Origin: Bacteroidales bacterium M5
GTDB taxonomy: Bacteria; Bacteroidota; Bacteroidia; Bacteroidales; Muribaculaceae
DNA: 40,288 nt
Direction of reading: 5' to 3'
Assembly (NCBI GenBank): GCA_001689535.1
Contig: LUJP01000079.1
Location: 1-40,288 of the forward strand
Every line of letters starts with the position of its first letter. The first letter of the stretch is position 1. The notes beneath the pieces are model-generated. The model saw nothing but the letters and a program-made list of their open reading frames with translations. It was not told where the DNA came from and made no database searches. The position numbers and the translations under genes were made by a program. Shown one piece after another: positions 1-7,418 of the stretch.

Positions 1-360
1 ACAGTTGTTATGAAACACCCTCTTAGTTTATTCATAGTTCTTACGGTTCTCTATTGGCTCGATGGAGAGACTGGTTATAAAAAGGAAACGTGAGCCAACT
101 ATGCCACGTCCCAACTTGATGGCCCTGAGAATGCCTGTGAGCAGATGTAACAATAGCAGTCCACGCTATACGCGTGAGAACCACCATGCTATCCCTGCTC
201 AAAAGAAAATTTCGCAGGTTTTCAAGTTGCAAGATAAGCATAACGCTTCTTATTATTCCAGAATGTCATGGATTGGTCGAAACCATTCCATCGGCGAATA
301 TAACCAATAAATCCGAACCAACACCCTAATAGCAGAAAATTTAGCAAAAACTCACCCACG

Positions 361-465
361 GAGCGCCGCAGGCGCGATTTTTGTACAACCCACTGCGCCA
401 GCTGTGGGACGCAGAGCCCTCCCTCCCCACTCTGCGGCGGAGCCTCGGAGAGCGCGACGCCGCAG
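361..465 (+). repeat. Dispersed intergenic repeat, copy 1
   Basis: This ~104-bp element matches 2300-2402 in the same orientation. The left block (361-409) agrees at 45 of 49 positions by eye and the right block (431-464) at 33 of 34; the 20-bp centre is divergent. It begins with a small hairpin (GCGCC-gca-GGCGC) and its right block contains CTGCGGC (432-438) facing GCCGCAG (459-465). The conserved hairpins and divergent middle suggest a mobile or structured intergenic element, not a gene. It lies just upstream of the ilvE promoter. Confidence 0.85.
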
Positions 466-557
466 ATAGGCGCAAGCCTGGGCTTTTCAGAAGATCATTC
501 TCCCAACAGTCCTCGCTCCCGATTGCACATTCATTCTTTTTTTGTTGCTTTATCAAC

Positions 558-585
558 TTTGATGATAAAAGAATTGTTATTTTTG
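558..585 (+). promoter_or_regulatory. Putative ilvE promoter
   Basis: TATTTTTG at 578-585 matches the Bacteroidetes -7 consensus TAnnTTTG, and TTTG at 558-561 fits the -33 element with a 16-base spacer, slightly short. Transcription would start near 592, about 20 bases before the ilvE ATG. No second promoter is seen before the HD-domain gene, so the two are probably co-transcribed. Confidence 0.6.
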
Positions 586-611
586 CAAAAGCTTTTTAAC
601 AACCCAGCATA

Positions 612-1649
612 ATGATTGAACTTGCACAACTCGATTGGAAGAACCTTCCGTTTGGCTTCCAACCTACCGATTTCAACGTTCGCTGTTATTTCCGCGACGG
701 AAAATGGGGCGATATAGAAGTTTCGTCATCCGATAAAATCGAAATGCATATGGCCGCTTCCTCTCTCCACTACGGCCAGGAAATTTTCGAAGGTCTCAAG
801 GCTTTCCGCGGCAAAGACGGAAAAGTACGCATATTCCGAATGAAAGACAATGCAGCCCGCATCCGCTCGTCGGCCGAGGGTCTCTGCATGCCTCCGGTTC
901 CCGAGGAAATCTTCTGCAAAATGGCCGAAATGGTGGTGAAACTCAATGCCCGCTTCATACCTCCCTACGGCACCGGGGCATCGCTCTATCTGCGCCCCAT
1001 AGAAATAGGAATGTCGGCCACCGTAGGCGTGCGTCCGGCCACTGAATATCTTTTCATGATATTCGTAAGCCCCGTAGGCCCCTATTTCAAATCCGGCTTC
1101 AACCCCACCAGGATCTGCATTTCGCGCCAATACGACCGTGTGGCCCCCAAAGGCACCGGACGATTCAAGACCGCAGGCAACTATGCGGCAAGCCTCAAGT
1201 CAGGCCAGCTTGCTAAAGAGAAAGGGTATTCCACTATGCTCTATCTCGATCCCCTCGAAAAGAAATATCTCGACGAGTGCGGCCCGGCCAATTTCTTCGC
1301 AATAAAAGACGGCAAATATATAACCCCCGCTTCCGACTCCATTCTTCCCTCGGTGACAAACCGCAGCCTCATGCAACTTGCCCGCGACATGGGAATGGAG
1401 GTGGAGCAGCGCCATATCACGGTCGACGAACTCGACCATGTGGAGGAAGCCGCCGCTTGCGGAACAGCTGCCGTGGCATCGCCCATAGGCGAGATCGACG
1501 ACCTTGACACCGGTAAAAAATACGTCATCGCTCCCGACGGCCGTCCCGGCCCCATCGTAACCAAATTATACAAGAAACTCCAGGCCATTCAGTACGGCGA
1601 AGAACCCGATATTCATGGATGGACCTCGGTGGTAAACGTTGACGACTGA
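612..1649 (+). CDS. ilvE: Branched-chain-amino-acid aminotransferase
   Basis: This 345-residue PLP enzyme moves the amino group between glutamate and the 2-oxo acids of leucine, isoleucine and valine, the last biosynthetic and first degradative step of these amino acids, in the cytosol. It is a class IV (fold type IV) aminotransferase: LHYGQEIFEGLKAFR near residue 53, and GTGRFKTAGNYAASL around 181-195, in which Lys186 sits where the PLP Schiff-base lysine of the BCAT family lies. ECGPANFFAI and the C-terminal EEAAACGTAAVASP are also typical. The length suits the long eukaryote/Bacteroidetes-type BCAT. The ATG at 612 lies just after a good promoter. The stop is followed one base later by the ATG of the HD-domain gene, indicating one operon. 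Function is confident from family motifs. Confidence 0.96.
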   Translation: MIELAQLDWKNLPFGFQPTDFNVRCYFRDGKWGDIEVSSSDKIEMHMAASSLHYGQEIFEGLKAFRGKDGKVRIFRMKDNAARIRSSAEGLCMPPVPEEIFCKMAEMVVKLNARFIPPYGTGASLYLRPIEIGMSATVGVRPATEYLFMIFVSPVGPYFKSGFNPTRICISRQYDRVAPKGTGRFKTAGNYAASLKSGQLAKEKGYSTMLYLDPLEKKYLDECGPANFFAIKDGKYITPASDSILPSVTNRSLMQLARDMGMEVEQRHITVDELDHVEEAAACGTAAVASPIGEIDDLDTGKKYVIAPDGRPGPIVTKLYKKLQAIQYGEEPDIHGWTSVVNVDD

Positions 1650-1650
1650 C

Positions 1651-2187
1651 ATGCATTATCAGGAAATAATCTCTGAATATTATCCCGCAGGATCACCCCT
1701 GCGGGATATTTATATGCGCCATTGCCGTTCGGTGGCCGATCTGGCTCTGGACATAGCCCGCAGGCACAACCTATCGCTCGACCCCGATGCAATAGAAGAG
1801 GCCGCGATGCTCCACGATATCGGCATTTTCCGTACAGATGCCCCGTCCATACACTGCCATGGAACGGAGCCGTATCTTGCCCACGGCGTGATAGGTGCGA
1901 GCCTGCTTCGCCAGCTGGGAGTCGACGAGACCGTGGCGCGTGTGGCCGAGCGTCACACCGGCGCCGGAATCACCCGCGAGGATATCCAGGCTCAGAACCT
2001 CCCTCTCCCTCCCGGCGATTATCTGCCTGAGACACTGCTCGAAAAGCTGATTTGCTACGCCGACAAATTCTACTCCAAGAGCGGCGACATGCGTCGCAAG
2101 CCCCTCGACCGCGTCCGTTCCTCCATAGCCCGCTTCGGCTCCGACTCCCTCGCCCGCTTCGACACCCTCCACGCAATCTTCTCATAA
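1651..2187 (+). CDS. HD-domain phosphohydrolase
   Basis: This 178-residue protein has a metal-binding HD domain: His24 (MRHCRSVADLA), the His55-Asp56 doublet (MLHDIGIF) and a further His in AERHTGAG. HD domains usually hydrolyse phosphate esters of nucleotides or related compounds; the substrate here cannot be named. The start is taken as the ATG at 1651, one base after the ilvE stop; an in-frame TTG at 1639 inside the ilvE end is the alternative (182 residues). Translational coupling with ilvE is likely. The family includes predicted uncharacterised proteins of similar size in many Bacteroidales. Codons 11-20 contain a perfect 11-bp inverted repeat (1681-1708). Confidence 0.85.
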   Translation: MHYQEIISEYYPAGSPLRDIYMRHCRSVADLALDIARRHNLSLDPDAIEEAAMLHDIGIFRTDAPSIHCHGTEPYLAHGVIGASLLRQLGVDETVARVAERHTGAGITREDIQAQNLPLPPGDYLPETLLEKLICYADKFYSKSGDMRRKPLDRVRSSIARFGSDSLARFDTLHAIFS

Positions 2188-2426
2188 CCTCATTCTCCCC
2201 GCCTACACGGAGCGTCGATATCCTCCTCGACGCCCCCATCCATCCCATTACACCCATCACTCCCAGAAAGAAAATCGCCCTTCTAAATTACCCCCTTGGA
2301 AGCGCCGGAGGCGCGATTTCTGTACAACCCGCTGCGCCAGCTGTGGGAAAGATATCCTTTTACCTCTCTCTGCGGCGGAGCCTCGGAGAGCGCGATGCCG
2401 CACAAGGCGTCAGCATAGGCCCACCC
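2188..2426. other. Intergenic, convergent ends of HD gene and amidase
   Basis: No gene is supported here. The stretch is C-rich up to about 2290 and then contains repeat copy 2. No clear intrinsic terminator with a T-tract was found for either flanking gene; the hairpins inside the repeat might serve that purpose. Confidence 0.5.
2300..2402 (+). repeat. Dispersed intergenic repeat, copy 2
   Basis: This is the second copy of the element at 361-465, in the same orientation. The left block is 2300-2348 and the right block 2369-2402; both end with the same GGGA and GCCGCA borders as copy 1. The starting hairpin is conserved by compensation-neutral change (GCGCC-gga-GGCGC). It lies 24 bases past the 3' end of the amidase gene. 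Confidence 0.85.
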
Positions 2427-2840
2427 CTACTTCCCGAGCCCCGCATACTCCCCGGTAGCGTCAAACGACGGGCACGCCTTGGCCGCGAAATCGCGGTGCG
2501 AGCGGATTGAAGCCAGGGGGTATCGGCGCAGCAGAGCCTTCAGCAGCCGCAGCAACGCCCGGCGCTGGGCATCCGTGCGGGTATCGGCCGGGCGCATCTC
2601 CCTGTCACATCCGCCCACATAGCACACGCCTATGGAACGTGCGTTATGCCCCAGACAATGCGCACCCACACGTTCCTCGGGCCTTCCCGCCTCTATCGTT
2701 CCGTCAAGCCCCACAAGATAATGGTAGCCTATACCGTCAAAACCTCTTTCTCTGTGCCAGCGGTCTACCTCCGCGGCAGTCACTGCTCGCCCAGCCGGAG
2801 TGGCCGTGCAATGCACTATTATTTCAGTAATATTTCTCAT
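2427..2840 (-). CDS. N-acetylmuramoyl-L-alanine amidase (Amidase_2, T7-lysozyme type)
   Basis: This 137-residue single-domain amidase would cleave the bond between N-acetylmuramic acid and the stem peptide of peptidoglycan. It matches T7 lysozyme: zinc ligands His10 (VHCTAT), His115 (RSHRDF) and Cys123 (KACPSFD), with Tyr39 (GIGYHY) and Lys121 at the catalytic positions equivalent to T7 Tyr46 and Lys128. There is no signal peptide or binding domain, so it would need a holin-like route or lysis to reach the wall. Such small amidases are common in Bacteroidales as stand-alone or phage-derived genes; no phage neighbours are seen. A -7 motif ends only 7 bases before the ATG, so the mRNA may be almost leaderless. 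Confidence 0.93.
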   Translation of the reverse strand: MRNITEIIVHCTATPAGRAVTAAEVDRWHRERGFDGIGYHYLVGLDGTIEAGRPEERVGAHCLGHNARSIGVCYVGGCDREMRPADTRTDAQRRALLRLLKALLRRYPLASIRSHRDFAAKACPSFDATGEYAGLGK

Positions 2841-2847
2841 AACGGCG

Positions 2848-2855
2848 CAAAATTA
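2848..2855 (-). promoter_or_regulatory. Putative -7 element of amidase gene
   Basis: On the minus strand this reads TAATTTTG, a full match to TAnnTTTG. No clear -33 element was found. The start codon follows at 2840-2838, implying a leader of only a few bases. Confidence 0.4.
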
Positions 2856-2949
2856 CCTTCGTGAATCTCCGCTCAGGATACCATTCGCCGCATTTTATGA
2901 CCTGAAGTTTGAGAATTTTGTGTACTTTTACCCCAAAATCGTATACACT

Positions 2950-3228
2950 ATGGCAGAAAAAATCTCACGCATAACCCTCACCGAAGCCATTCGCCGCACG
3001 GTCGAGGAATATATCGAGTCAGAACAGCAGTACGACGATGATGTGCAGCTCCAGATTGACCGCACCGACTTCGACGTAGCCATTGCCGATCCCGAGCAGG
3101 ATCTTCCCGAGTGCGACTACTATCCGATGATGGACCTCGTCCAGATGTCGGCCGACGATGATGGGCGCTGGCTTCCTGATGACGATGCTATCGCATCAGT
3201 GGTCGATGAATATGTCATCACCGATTGA
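2950..3228 (+). CDS. Small acidic protein of unknown function
   Basis: I do not recognise this 92-residue protein. It opens with a possibly helical basic/acidic segment (ITLTEAIRRTVEEYIESEQQ) and then becomes strongly acidic, with runs such as YDDDVQ, ADPEQDLPE, SADDDG and PDDDA. There is no signal peptide, membrane segment or cysteine cluster. The ATG at 2950 gives a typical start (MAEKISRITL); the frame is open farther upstream but would overlap the divergent amidase promoter, so the shorter form is preferred. A weak -7-like TACTTTTA lies at 2923-2930. Codon usage resembles the neighbours, so I judge it real, but its function is unknown. Confidence 0.72.
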   Translation: MAEKISRITLTEAIRRTVEEYIESEQQYDDDVQLQIDRTDFDVAIADPEQDLPECDYYPMMDLVQMSADDDGRWLPDDDAIASVVDEYVITD

Positions 3229-3246
3229 ACGCCCCTGCCGCGTCCG

Positions 3247-4260
3247 TCACTTCATAATCTCCGGGAAGCCTTCTGTCGACACGAACCGGTAGCCTCCCTT
3301 GCCATTATCCGCTATCAGCAAAGCCTCCGCACCCTCCATGCTTTCAACCATGGCGAGCGCGGCTTTCGGTTCCATGACCATACATGCCGTGGCGAGAGCG
3401 TCGGCCTCCATTGCCGTGGGGGCAATCACCGTAGCGCTAAGCACCGTGGTTATTGCCGGACGGCCAGTGACGGGCGATATGCTGTGCCACACGCGTCCCG
3501 ACGGCGTGAGTTTGTAGTTACGGTAATTCCCCGAAGTGGCTACTCCGCAGTCTGTGATGCCTATAAGCGCTATGCGTCCAGAGGGGACGGAGGGAGCGTC
3601 CTTGGGAGCGTCGATCATCACATGCCAGTCCTCGCCGTGAGGATTGCGTCCGCGCAAAGCCATCTCTCCCCCTATTTCCACCATATAGTCGGTCACACCG
3701 TTGCGGACAAGCATTTCGCCCACCATATCGCAACCCATGCCTTTGGTAATGCTGCTGAAATCGAATTCCATTCCCTCCTTGCCACGAACAAGCCGTGAGC
3801 CTTCTATACGGCACGACGCAATGTCAACCAGGCTGCGGCAACTGTCCACCGCACTGCTGTCGGGTTCGATACCTGTTTTCTTATAACCGAACCCCCAGAG
3901 GTTCACCAGCGGAGCCACCGTGGGATCATACAGTCCCCCGCTTGCCCGGCACACCTGCTGCGACACGGTGAAAACCCGAATGAACATGGCGTCAACCGAA
4001 TCCGTCTCCCCGCGGTTCAGCCTGCTTATGGCCGAGGCCTCGTTGAAAGGCGAAAGTGACATCTCCACATCCTTCATCACGGCGATTATGGAATCATGCA
4101 GCTCTTTCGACCCGTGATAGGTTATGTGATAAGAGGTTGCCCATACGGCTCCTTCGGCTGAACGCCACTTATTGCTGTCACATCCGGTCAGCGCCGTCAG
4201 CATTGCGGCCGCCACCGGTATCGTTAAGAATATTCTCTTGATTATTCCGTTAAGATTCAT
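3247..4260 (-). CDS. apbE: FAD:protein FMN transferase, lipoprotein
   Basis: This 337-residue protein belongs to the ApbE family, which attaches FMN covalently to threonine or serine of target flavoproteins (for example Nqr/Rnf subunits) outside the cytoplasm, using FAD and Mg2+. It has a lipoprotein signal with lipobox LTGC and Cys27. Family motifs follow in order: DFSSITKGMGCD, IGGEMALRGRNPHGEDWHVMI, HSISPVTGRP and APTAMEADALATACMVM. The start at 4260 (MNLNGIIKRIF) is chosen because a -7 element lies at 4290-4283; the longer frame starting at 4326 would begin upstream of its own promoter. No target flavoprotein gene is nearby. It is convergent with the small acidic gene 18 bases away. Confidence 0.93.
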   Translation of the reverse strand: MNLNGIIKRIFLTIPVAAAMLTALTGCDSNKWRSAEGAVWATSYHITYHGSKELHDSIIAVMKDVEMSLSPFNEASAISRLNRGETDSVDAMFIRVFTVSQQVCRASGGLYDPTVAPLVNLWGFGYKKTGIEPDSSAVDSCRSLVDIASCRIEGSRLVRGKEGMEFDFSSITKGMGCDMVGEMLVRNGVTDYMVEIGGEMALRGRNPHGEDWHVMIDAPKDAPSVPSGRIALIGITDCGVATSGNYRNYKLTPSGRVWHSISPVTGRPAITTVLSATVIAPTAMEADALATACMVMEPKAALAMVESMEGAEALLIADNGKGGYRFVSTEGFPEIMK

Positions 4261-4282
4261 GTTTTTTTGAACTATTATACTG

Positions 4283-4290
4283 CAAATGTA
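4283..4290 (-). promoter_or_regulatory. Putative -7 element of apbE
   Basis: The minus strand reads TACATTTG (TAnnTTTG). Transcription would begin near 4276, about 16 bases before the ATG at 4260. No convincing -33 element is visible. It is back to back with the DJ-1 promoter. Confidence 0.5.
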
Positions 4291-4313
4291 GTTAATTTCT
4301 TGTGACTTTTGCC

Positions 4314-4321
4314 TATATTTG
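4314..4321 (+). promoter_or_regulatory. Putative -7 element of DJ-1/PfpI gene
   Basis: TATATTTG matches TAnnTTTG and would start transcription near 4328, about 40 bases before the ATG at 4369. The two divergent -7 boxes here are only 23 bases apart, so apbE and the DJ-1 gene share a regulatory region. Confidence 0.5.
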
Positions 4322-4368
4322 CTCAAGTCATAGCCATACCCGAATCATAACAAATTACAATTCCGACA

Positions 4369-4926
4369 ATGAAGCACTCCTACCTTTTTCTCGCCGACGG
4401 CTTCGAAGAAATTGAAGCTCTGGCCACAGCCGACATCCTGCGCCGCGCAGGAATCAAAACCATTCTCGTTTCCATAAAAGACACCCCTGAAGTCACGGGT
4501 GCCAACTCCATAAAAGTAATAGCCGACACTGTGATAGCCGATGTGGAGCTCACACCCGATACCGAATGGCTCATCATGCCCGGCGGAATGCCCGGCGCAA
4601 CCAATCTTGCCGCATGCAGCAAGCTCACGGCAATGATCAAGGAACAGTTCAGCCGCGGGGGCCGCATAGCCTCTATCTGCGCTTCACCCGGCGTGGTTCT
4701 CGGCCCGCTCGGAGTGCTCGACGGACGCACCGCCACCTGCTATCCCGGATTTGAATCATACGCTCCGAATGCCCACTTCACCGGAAACCCCGTGGAGGTG
4801 CTCGACACCCTTGTGACAGCCAACGGACCCGGCGCCACCTTCAAATTCGGCTATGCCATAGTGGCCCTCACCAAGGGTCAGGAAGAGGCATCCGACCTCA
4901 AGGCCGCCATGATGTACCGCTCCTGA
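4369..4926 (+). CDS. DJ-1/PfpI family protein
   Basis: This 185-residue protein is a DJ-1 subfamily member of the class I glutamine-amidotransferase-like superfamily. The nucleophile-elbow cysteine is Cys104 (ASICASPGVVL), and Glu16 (GFEEIEAL) is the acidic partner corresponding to Glu18 of human DJ-1. The ANGPGATFKFGYAIV segment matches the family's RGPGTSFEFALAIV region. Relatives act as redox-sensitive chaperones, glyoxalase III or deglycase-like enzymes; which applies here is unknown, so no specific activity is claimed. Full family length, cytosolic, no signal peptide. It has its own promoter and is followed by a hairpin-rich gap before topA. Confidence 0.93.
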   Translation: MKHSYLFLADGFEEIEALATADILRRAGIKTILVSIKDTPEVTGANSIKVIADTVIADVELTPDTEWLIMPGGMPGATNLAACSKLTAMIKEQFSRGGRIASICASPGVVLGPLGVLDGRTATCYPGFESYAPNAHFTGNPVEVLDTLVTANGPGATFKFGYAIVALTKGQEEASDLKAAMMYRS

Positions 4927-4974
4927 TTACCTCTTGCCTAAAGATATTTATCTTTAGAGCAGTACCCGTATTTA

Positions 4975-5010
4975 CCGCCATGACTCCATTTTATTAAGGA
5001 GTTATGGCGG
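4975..5010 (+). terminator. Hairpin between DJ-1 gene and topA
   Basis: CCGCCATGACTCC (4975-4987) pairs with GGAGTTATGGCGG (4998-5010), 13 bp including one G-T wobble, with a 10-base AT loop. A T-rich stretch (TCTTTTTC) follows about 10 bases later, so termination is plausible but not textbook. A smaller 8-bp hairpin with an ATTT loop lies at 4938-4957. Confidence 0.5.
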
Positions 5011-5026
5011 AATCAATATCTTTTTC

Positions 5027-5034
5027 TAATTTTG
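5027..5034 (+). promoter_or_regulatory. Putative -7 element of topA
   Basis: TAATTTTG fits TAnnTTTG; transcription would start near 5041, 20 bases before the ATG at 5061. It lies inside the longer open frame that begins at 5004, arguing for the 5061 start. Confidence 0.55.
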
Positions 5035-5060
5035 TCGCCGAAATTCATGTTTTTGATAAA

Positions 5061-7400
5061 ATGACTAAGAATCTTGTAATAGTGGAATCGCCGGCCAAGG
5101 CCAAGACAATCGAGAAATTTCTCGGCAAAGACTATAAGGTCATGTCGAGCTACGGCCATATACGCGATCTCAGCAAGAAAGATTTCTCCATAGGTCCCGA
5201 CCACGACTTCAGTCCCGTCTACGAAATTCCGGCCGAGAAAAAAGAACTGGTGGAGTCGCTACGCAAGGCTGCCTCGCAGGCATCCATGGTGTGGCTGGCT
5301 TCCGATGAGGACCGCGAGGGAGAAGCCATTGCCTGGCACCTTTACGAAGTTCTCGGACTCAAACCTGAAAATACACGCCGAATAGTATTTCACGAGATTA
5401 CAAAAGACGCCATACTCCACGCCATTGCCAATCCCCGCGGAATCGACCTCAATCTGGTCGACGCCCAGCAGGCGCGCCGTGTGCTCGACCGCATTGTGGG
5501 TTTCGAGCTCTCGCCCGTGCTCTGGCGCAAGATAAAGCCCGCGCTGTCCGCGGGCCGCGTGCAGTCGGTAGCAGTGCGTCTCACAGTGGAGCGCGAAAAC
5601 GAAATCAAGGCATTCAAAAGCGAGCCGTATTTCCGCGTCACAGGCCTGTTCACCACCCCCGACGGCCGACAGCTGCGCGCAGAGCTTTCCAAGCGCCTCT
5701 CCTCCCAGAAAGAGGCCGAGGCTTTTCTCAATGACTGCGCCCGCGCGCGGTTTGAGGTGACTGACGTAAACGTGCGTCCCCTCCGCAAATCCCCCGCCCC
5801 TCCATTCACCACCTCCACCCTGCAGCAGGAAGCAGCCCGTAAACTCGGGTTCACCGTATCGCAGACCATGATGGTGGCCCAGCGTCTCTACGAGTCCGGT
5901 TTCATAACCTATATGCGTACCGACTCGCTCAACCTGTCCTCGCTTGCCATTGCCACAATTTCCGACGAAATACGCAACGAGCTCGGCGAGCGTTATCTTA
6001 AGGTGCGCAAATACCACACCCAGTCAAAGGGAGCGCAGGAGGCACACGAAGCCATACGTCCCACCTACATATCCCACCACGATATCGAAGGAACTCCGCA
6101 GGAGCGTCGCCTCTACAATCTCATCTGGAAGCGCACCATAGCCTCCCAGATGGCCGACGCCGAAATAGAGAAGACCACCGTGGACATCACTCCCTCCGAC
6201 CGTCAGGAACATTTCACCGGCTCAGGCGAAGTAATCCGCTTCGACGGCTTCCTGAAAGTATATCTCGAGGGCAACGACGACAAGACTCCCGACACCGACG
6301 GCGAGACATCTTCCACCCTTCCGCCAGTAAACAAAGGCGAAGAGCTCAAGGCTGCCGAAATCACCGCATCCGAACGCTTCACCCAGCATCCTCCGCGCTA
6401 CACCGAGGCTTCCCTGGTAAAGAAAATGGAAGAACTGGGTATCGGACGCCCGTCAACCTATGCTCCCACCATCTCCACCATCCAGCAGCGCGAATACGTG
6501 GTGAAAGGCGACCGCCCCGGCGAGAAACGCCGGGCCGCTACCCTCACGCTCAAGGACGGAACCGTGACCACCGCCACCGATACCGTGGTGATCAACTCCG
6601 ATAAAAGCAAACTCATACCCACCGATACCGGAATAATAGTCAATGACTTCCTCACCGACTATTTCCCCAACGTGCTCGACTTCAATTTCACCGCCAACCT
6701 CGAGCAGCGCTTCGATCTCATTGCCGAAGGCGATGCTCGCTGGAAAGGCGAAATCGGCCGGTTCTACGACGTGTTCCACCCCGAGGTAACCCGCGCCAGC
6801 CAGATGCGCCTGGAGCACAAGGTTGGCGAACGCGTGCTCGGCACCGACCCGGCCACAGGCAAGACCGTTTCGGTTAAGATAGGCCGCTTCGGTCCCGTGA
6901 TACAGATAGGCGAGAGCACCGATGAGGAAAAGCCCCGCTTCGCGTCGCTGCGTCCCGATCAGTCTGTGTTCGACATCACCCTGCAGGACGCCCTCAAGCT
7001 CTTCGAGATGCCGCGCCACCTCGGCTCGTTCGAGGACGCGGAAGTGAGCGTTGGCGTAGGCCGTTTCGGCCCGTATGTGAAGCATTCCGGAAAATATGTT
7101 TCAATTCCGAAGACCCTCTCCCCCACCGCGATAACCCTCGAAGAGGCCATCGACCTCATACGTGCCAAGCGAGAGGCGGAGGCAAAAAAAGAAGTGAAAC
7201 TCTTCCCCGACGACCCCGACATGCAGATTCTCAACGGCCGCTACGGAGTCTACATCGCCTACAAAGGCTCCAACTACAAGATTCCGAAGACCGTCTCCGA
7301 CCCCGCCGCGCTCACCCTCGAGGAGTGCCGCGCCATCGTGGAGAATCAGGAAAACAAACCCAAACGGACCGTGCGCCGCACCGCCAGCCGTAAAAAATAA
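5061..7400 (+). CDS. topA: DNA topoisomerase I (type IA)
   Basis: This 779-residue enzyme relaxes negatively supercoiled DNA by transient single-strand cleavage. The N-terminal TOPRIM domain shows IVESPAKAKTIEKFLG and the acidic metal site SDEDREGEA (Asp82, Asp84); the cleavage motif ITYMRTDS carries the active tyrosine Tyr284. The C-terminal region lacks the four-cysteine zinc ribbons of E. coli TopA and instead holds three repeated GR(F/Y)G-type modules near residues 608, 667 and 726, typical of Bacteroidetes and other TopA_C-repeat enzymes. The tail is basic (KPKRTVRRTASRKK). The start at 5061 (MTKNLVIVESP) is favoured over an in-frame ATG at 5004, which lies in a terminator-like hairpin and ahead of the -7 box. 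rluA-type gene follows after 18 bases. Confidence 0.97.
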   Translation: MTKNLVIVESPAKAKTIEKFLGKDYKVMSSYGHIRDLSKKDFSIGPDHDFSPVYEIPAEKKELVESLRKAASQASMVWLASDEDREGEAIAWHLYEVLGLKPENTRRIVFHEITKDAILHAIANPRGIDLNLVDAQQARRVLDRIVGFELSPVLWRKIKPALSAGRVQSVAVRLTVERENEIKAFKSEPYFRVTGLFTTPDGRQLRAELSKRLSSQKEAEAFLNDCARARFEVTDVNVRPLRKSPAPPFTTSTLQQEAARKLGFTVSQTMMVAQRLYESGFITYMRTDSLNLSSLAIATISDEIRNELGERYLKVRKYHTQSKGAQEAHEAIRPTYISHHDIEGTPQERRLYNLIWKRTIASQMADAEIEKTTVDITPSDRQEHFTGSGEVIRFDGFLKVYLEGNDDKTPDTDGETSSTLPPVNKGEELKAAEITASERFTQHPPRYTEASLVKKMEELGIGRPSTYAPTISTIQQREYVVKGDRPGEKRRAATLTLKDGTVTTATDTVVINSDKSKLIPTDTGIIVNDFLTDYFPNVLDFNFTANLEQRFDLIAEGDARWKGEIGRFYDVFHPEVTRASQMRLEHKVGERVLGTDPATGKTVSVKIGRFGPVIQIGESTDEEKPRFASLRPDQSVFDITLQDALKLFEMPRHLGSFEDAEVSVGVGRFGPYVKHSGKYVSIPKTLSPTAITLEEAIDLIRAKREAEAKKEVKLFPDDPDMQILNGRYGVYIAYKGSNYKIPKTVSDPAALTLEECRAIVENQENKPKRTVRRTASRKK

Positions 7401-7418
7401 CCATTTCACCCTTCCGCC

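Larger units (their letters stand above)
1..611. other. Gene-free region left of ilvE
   Basis: I see no convincing gene here. The first ~360 bases are visibly more AT-rich than the coding DNA to the right, and short open frames on both strands lack recognisable protein features. The left edge contains ATGAAACACCCTC (positions 10-22), which read on the minus strand resembles the GAGGGTGTTTCAT type of end seen in some insertion sequences. No partner end or transposase is visible, so an IS remnant is only a guess. From 361 to about 465 lies the first copy of a dispersed repeat, and at 558-585 the ilvE promoter. Confidence 0.5.

Noticed and set aside
1..60. Insertion-sequence end at the left edge
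   Set aside because: Only one short GAGGGTGTTTCAT-like string is seen; no partner inverted repeat, target duplication or transposase frame supports it.
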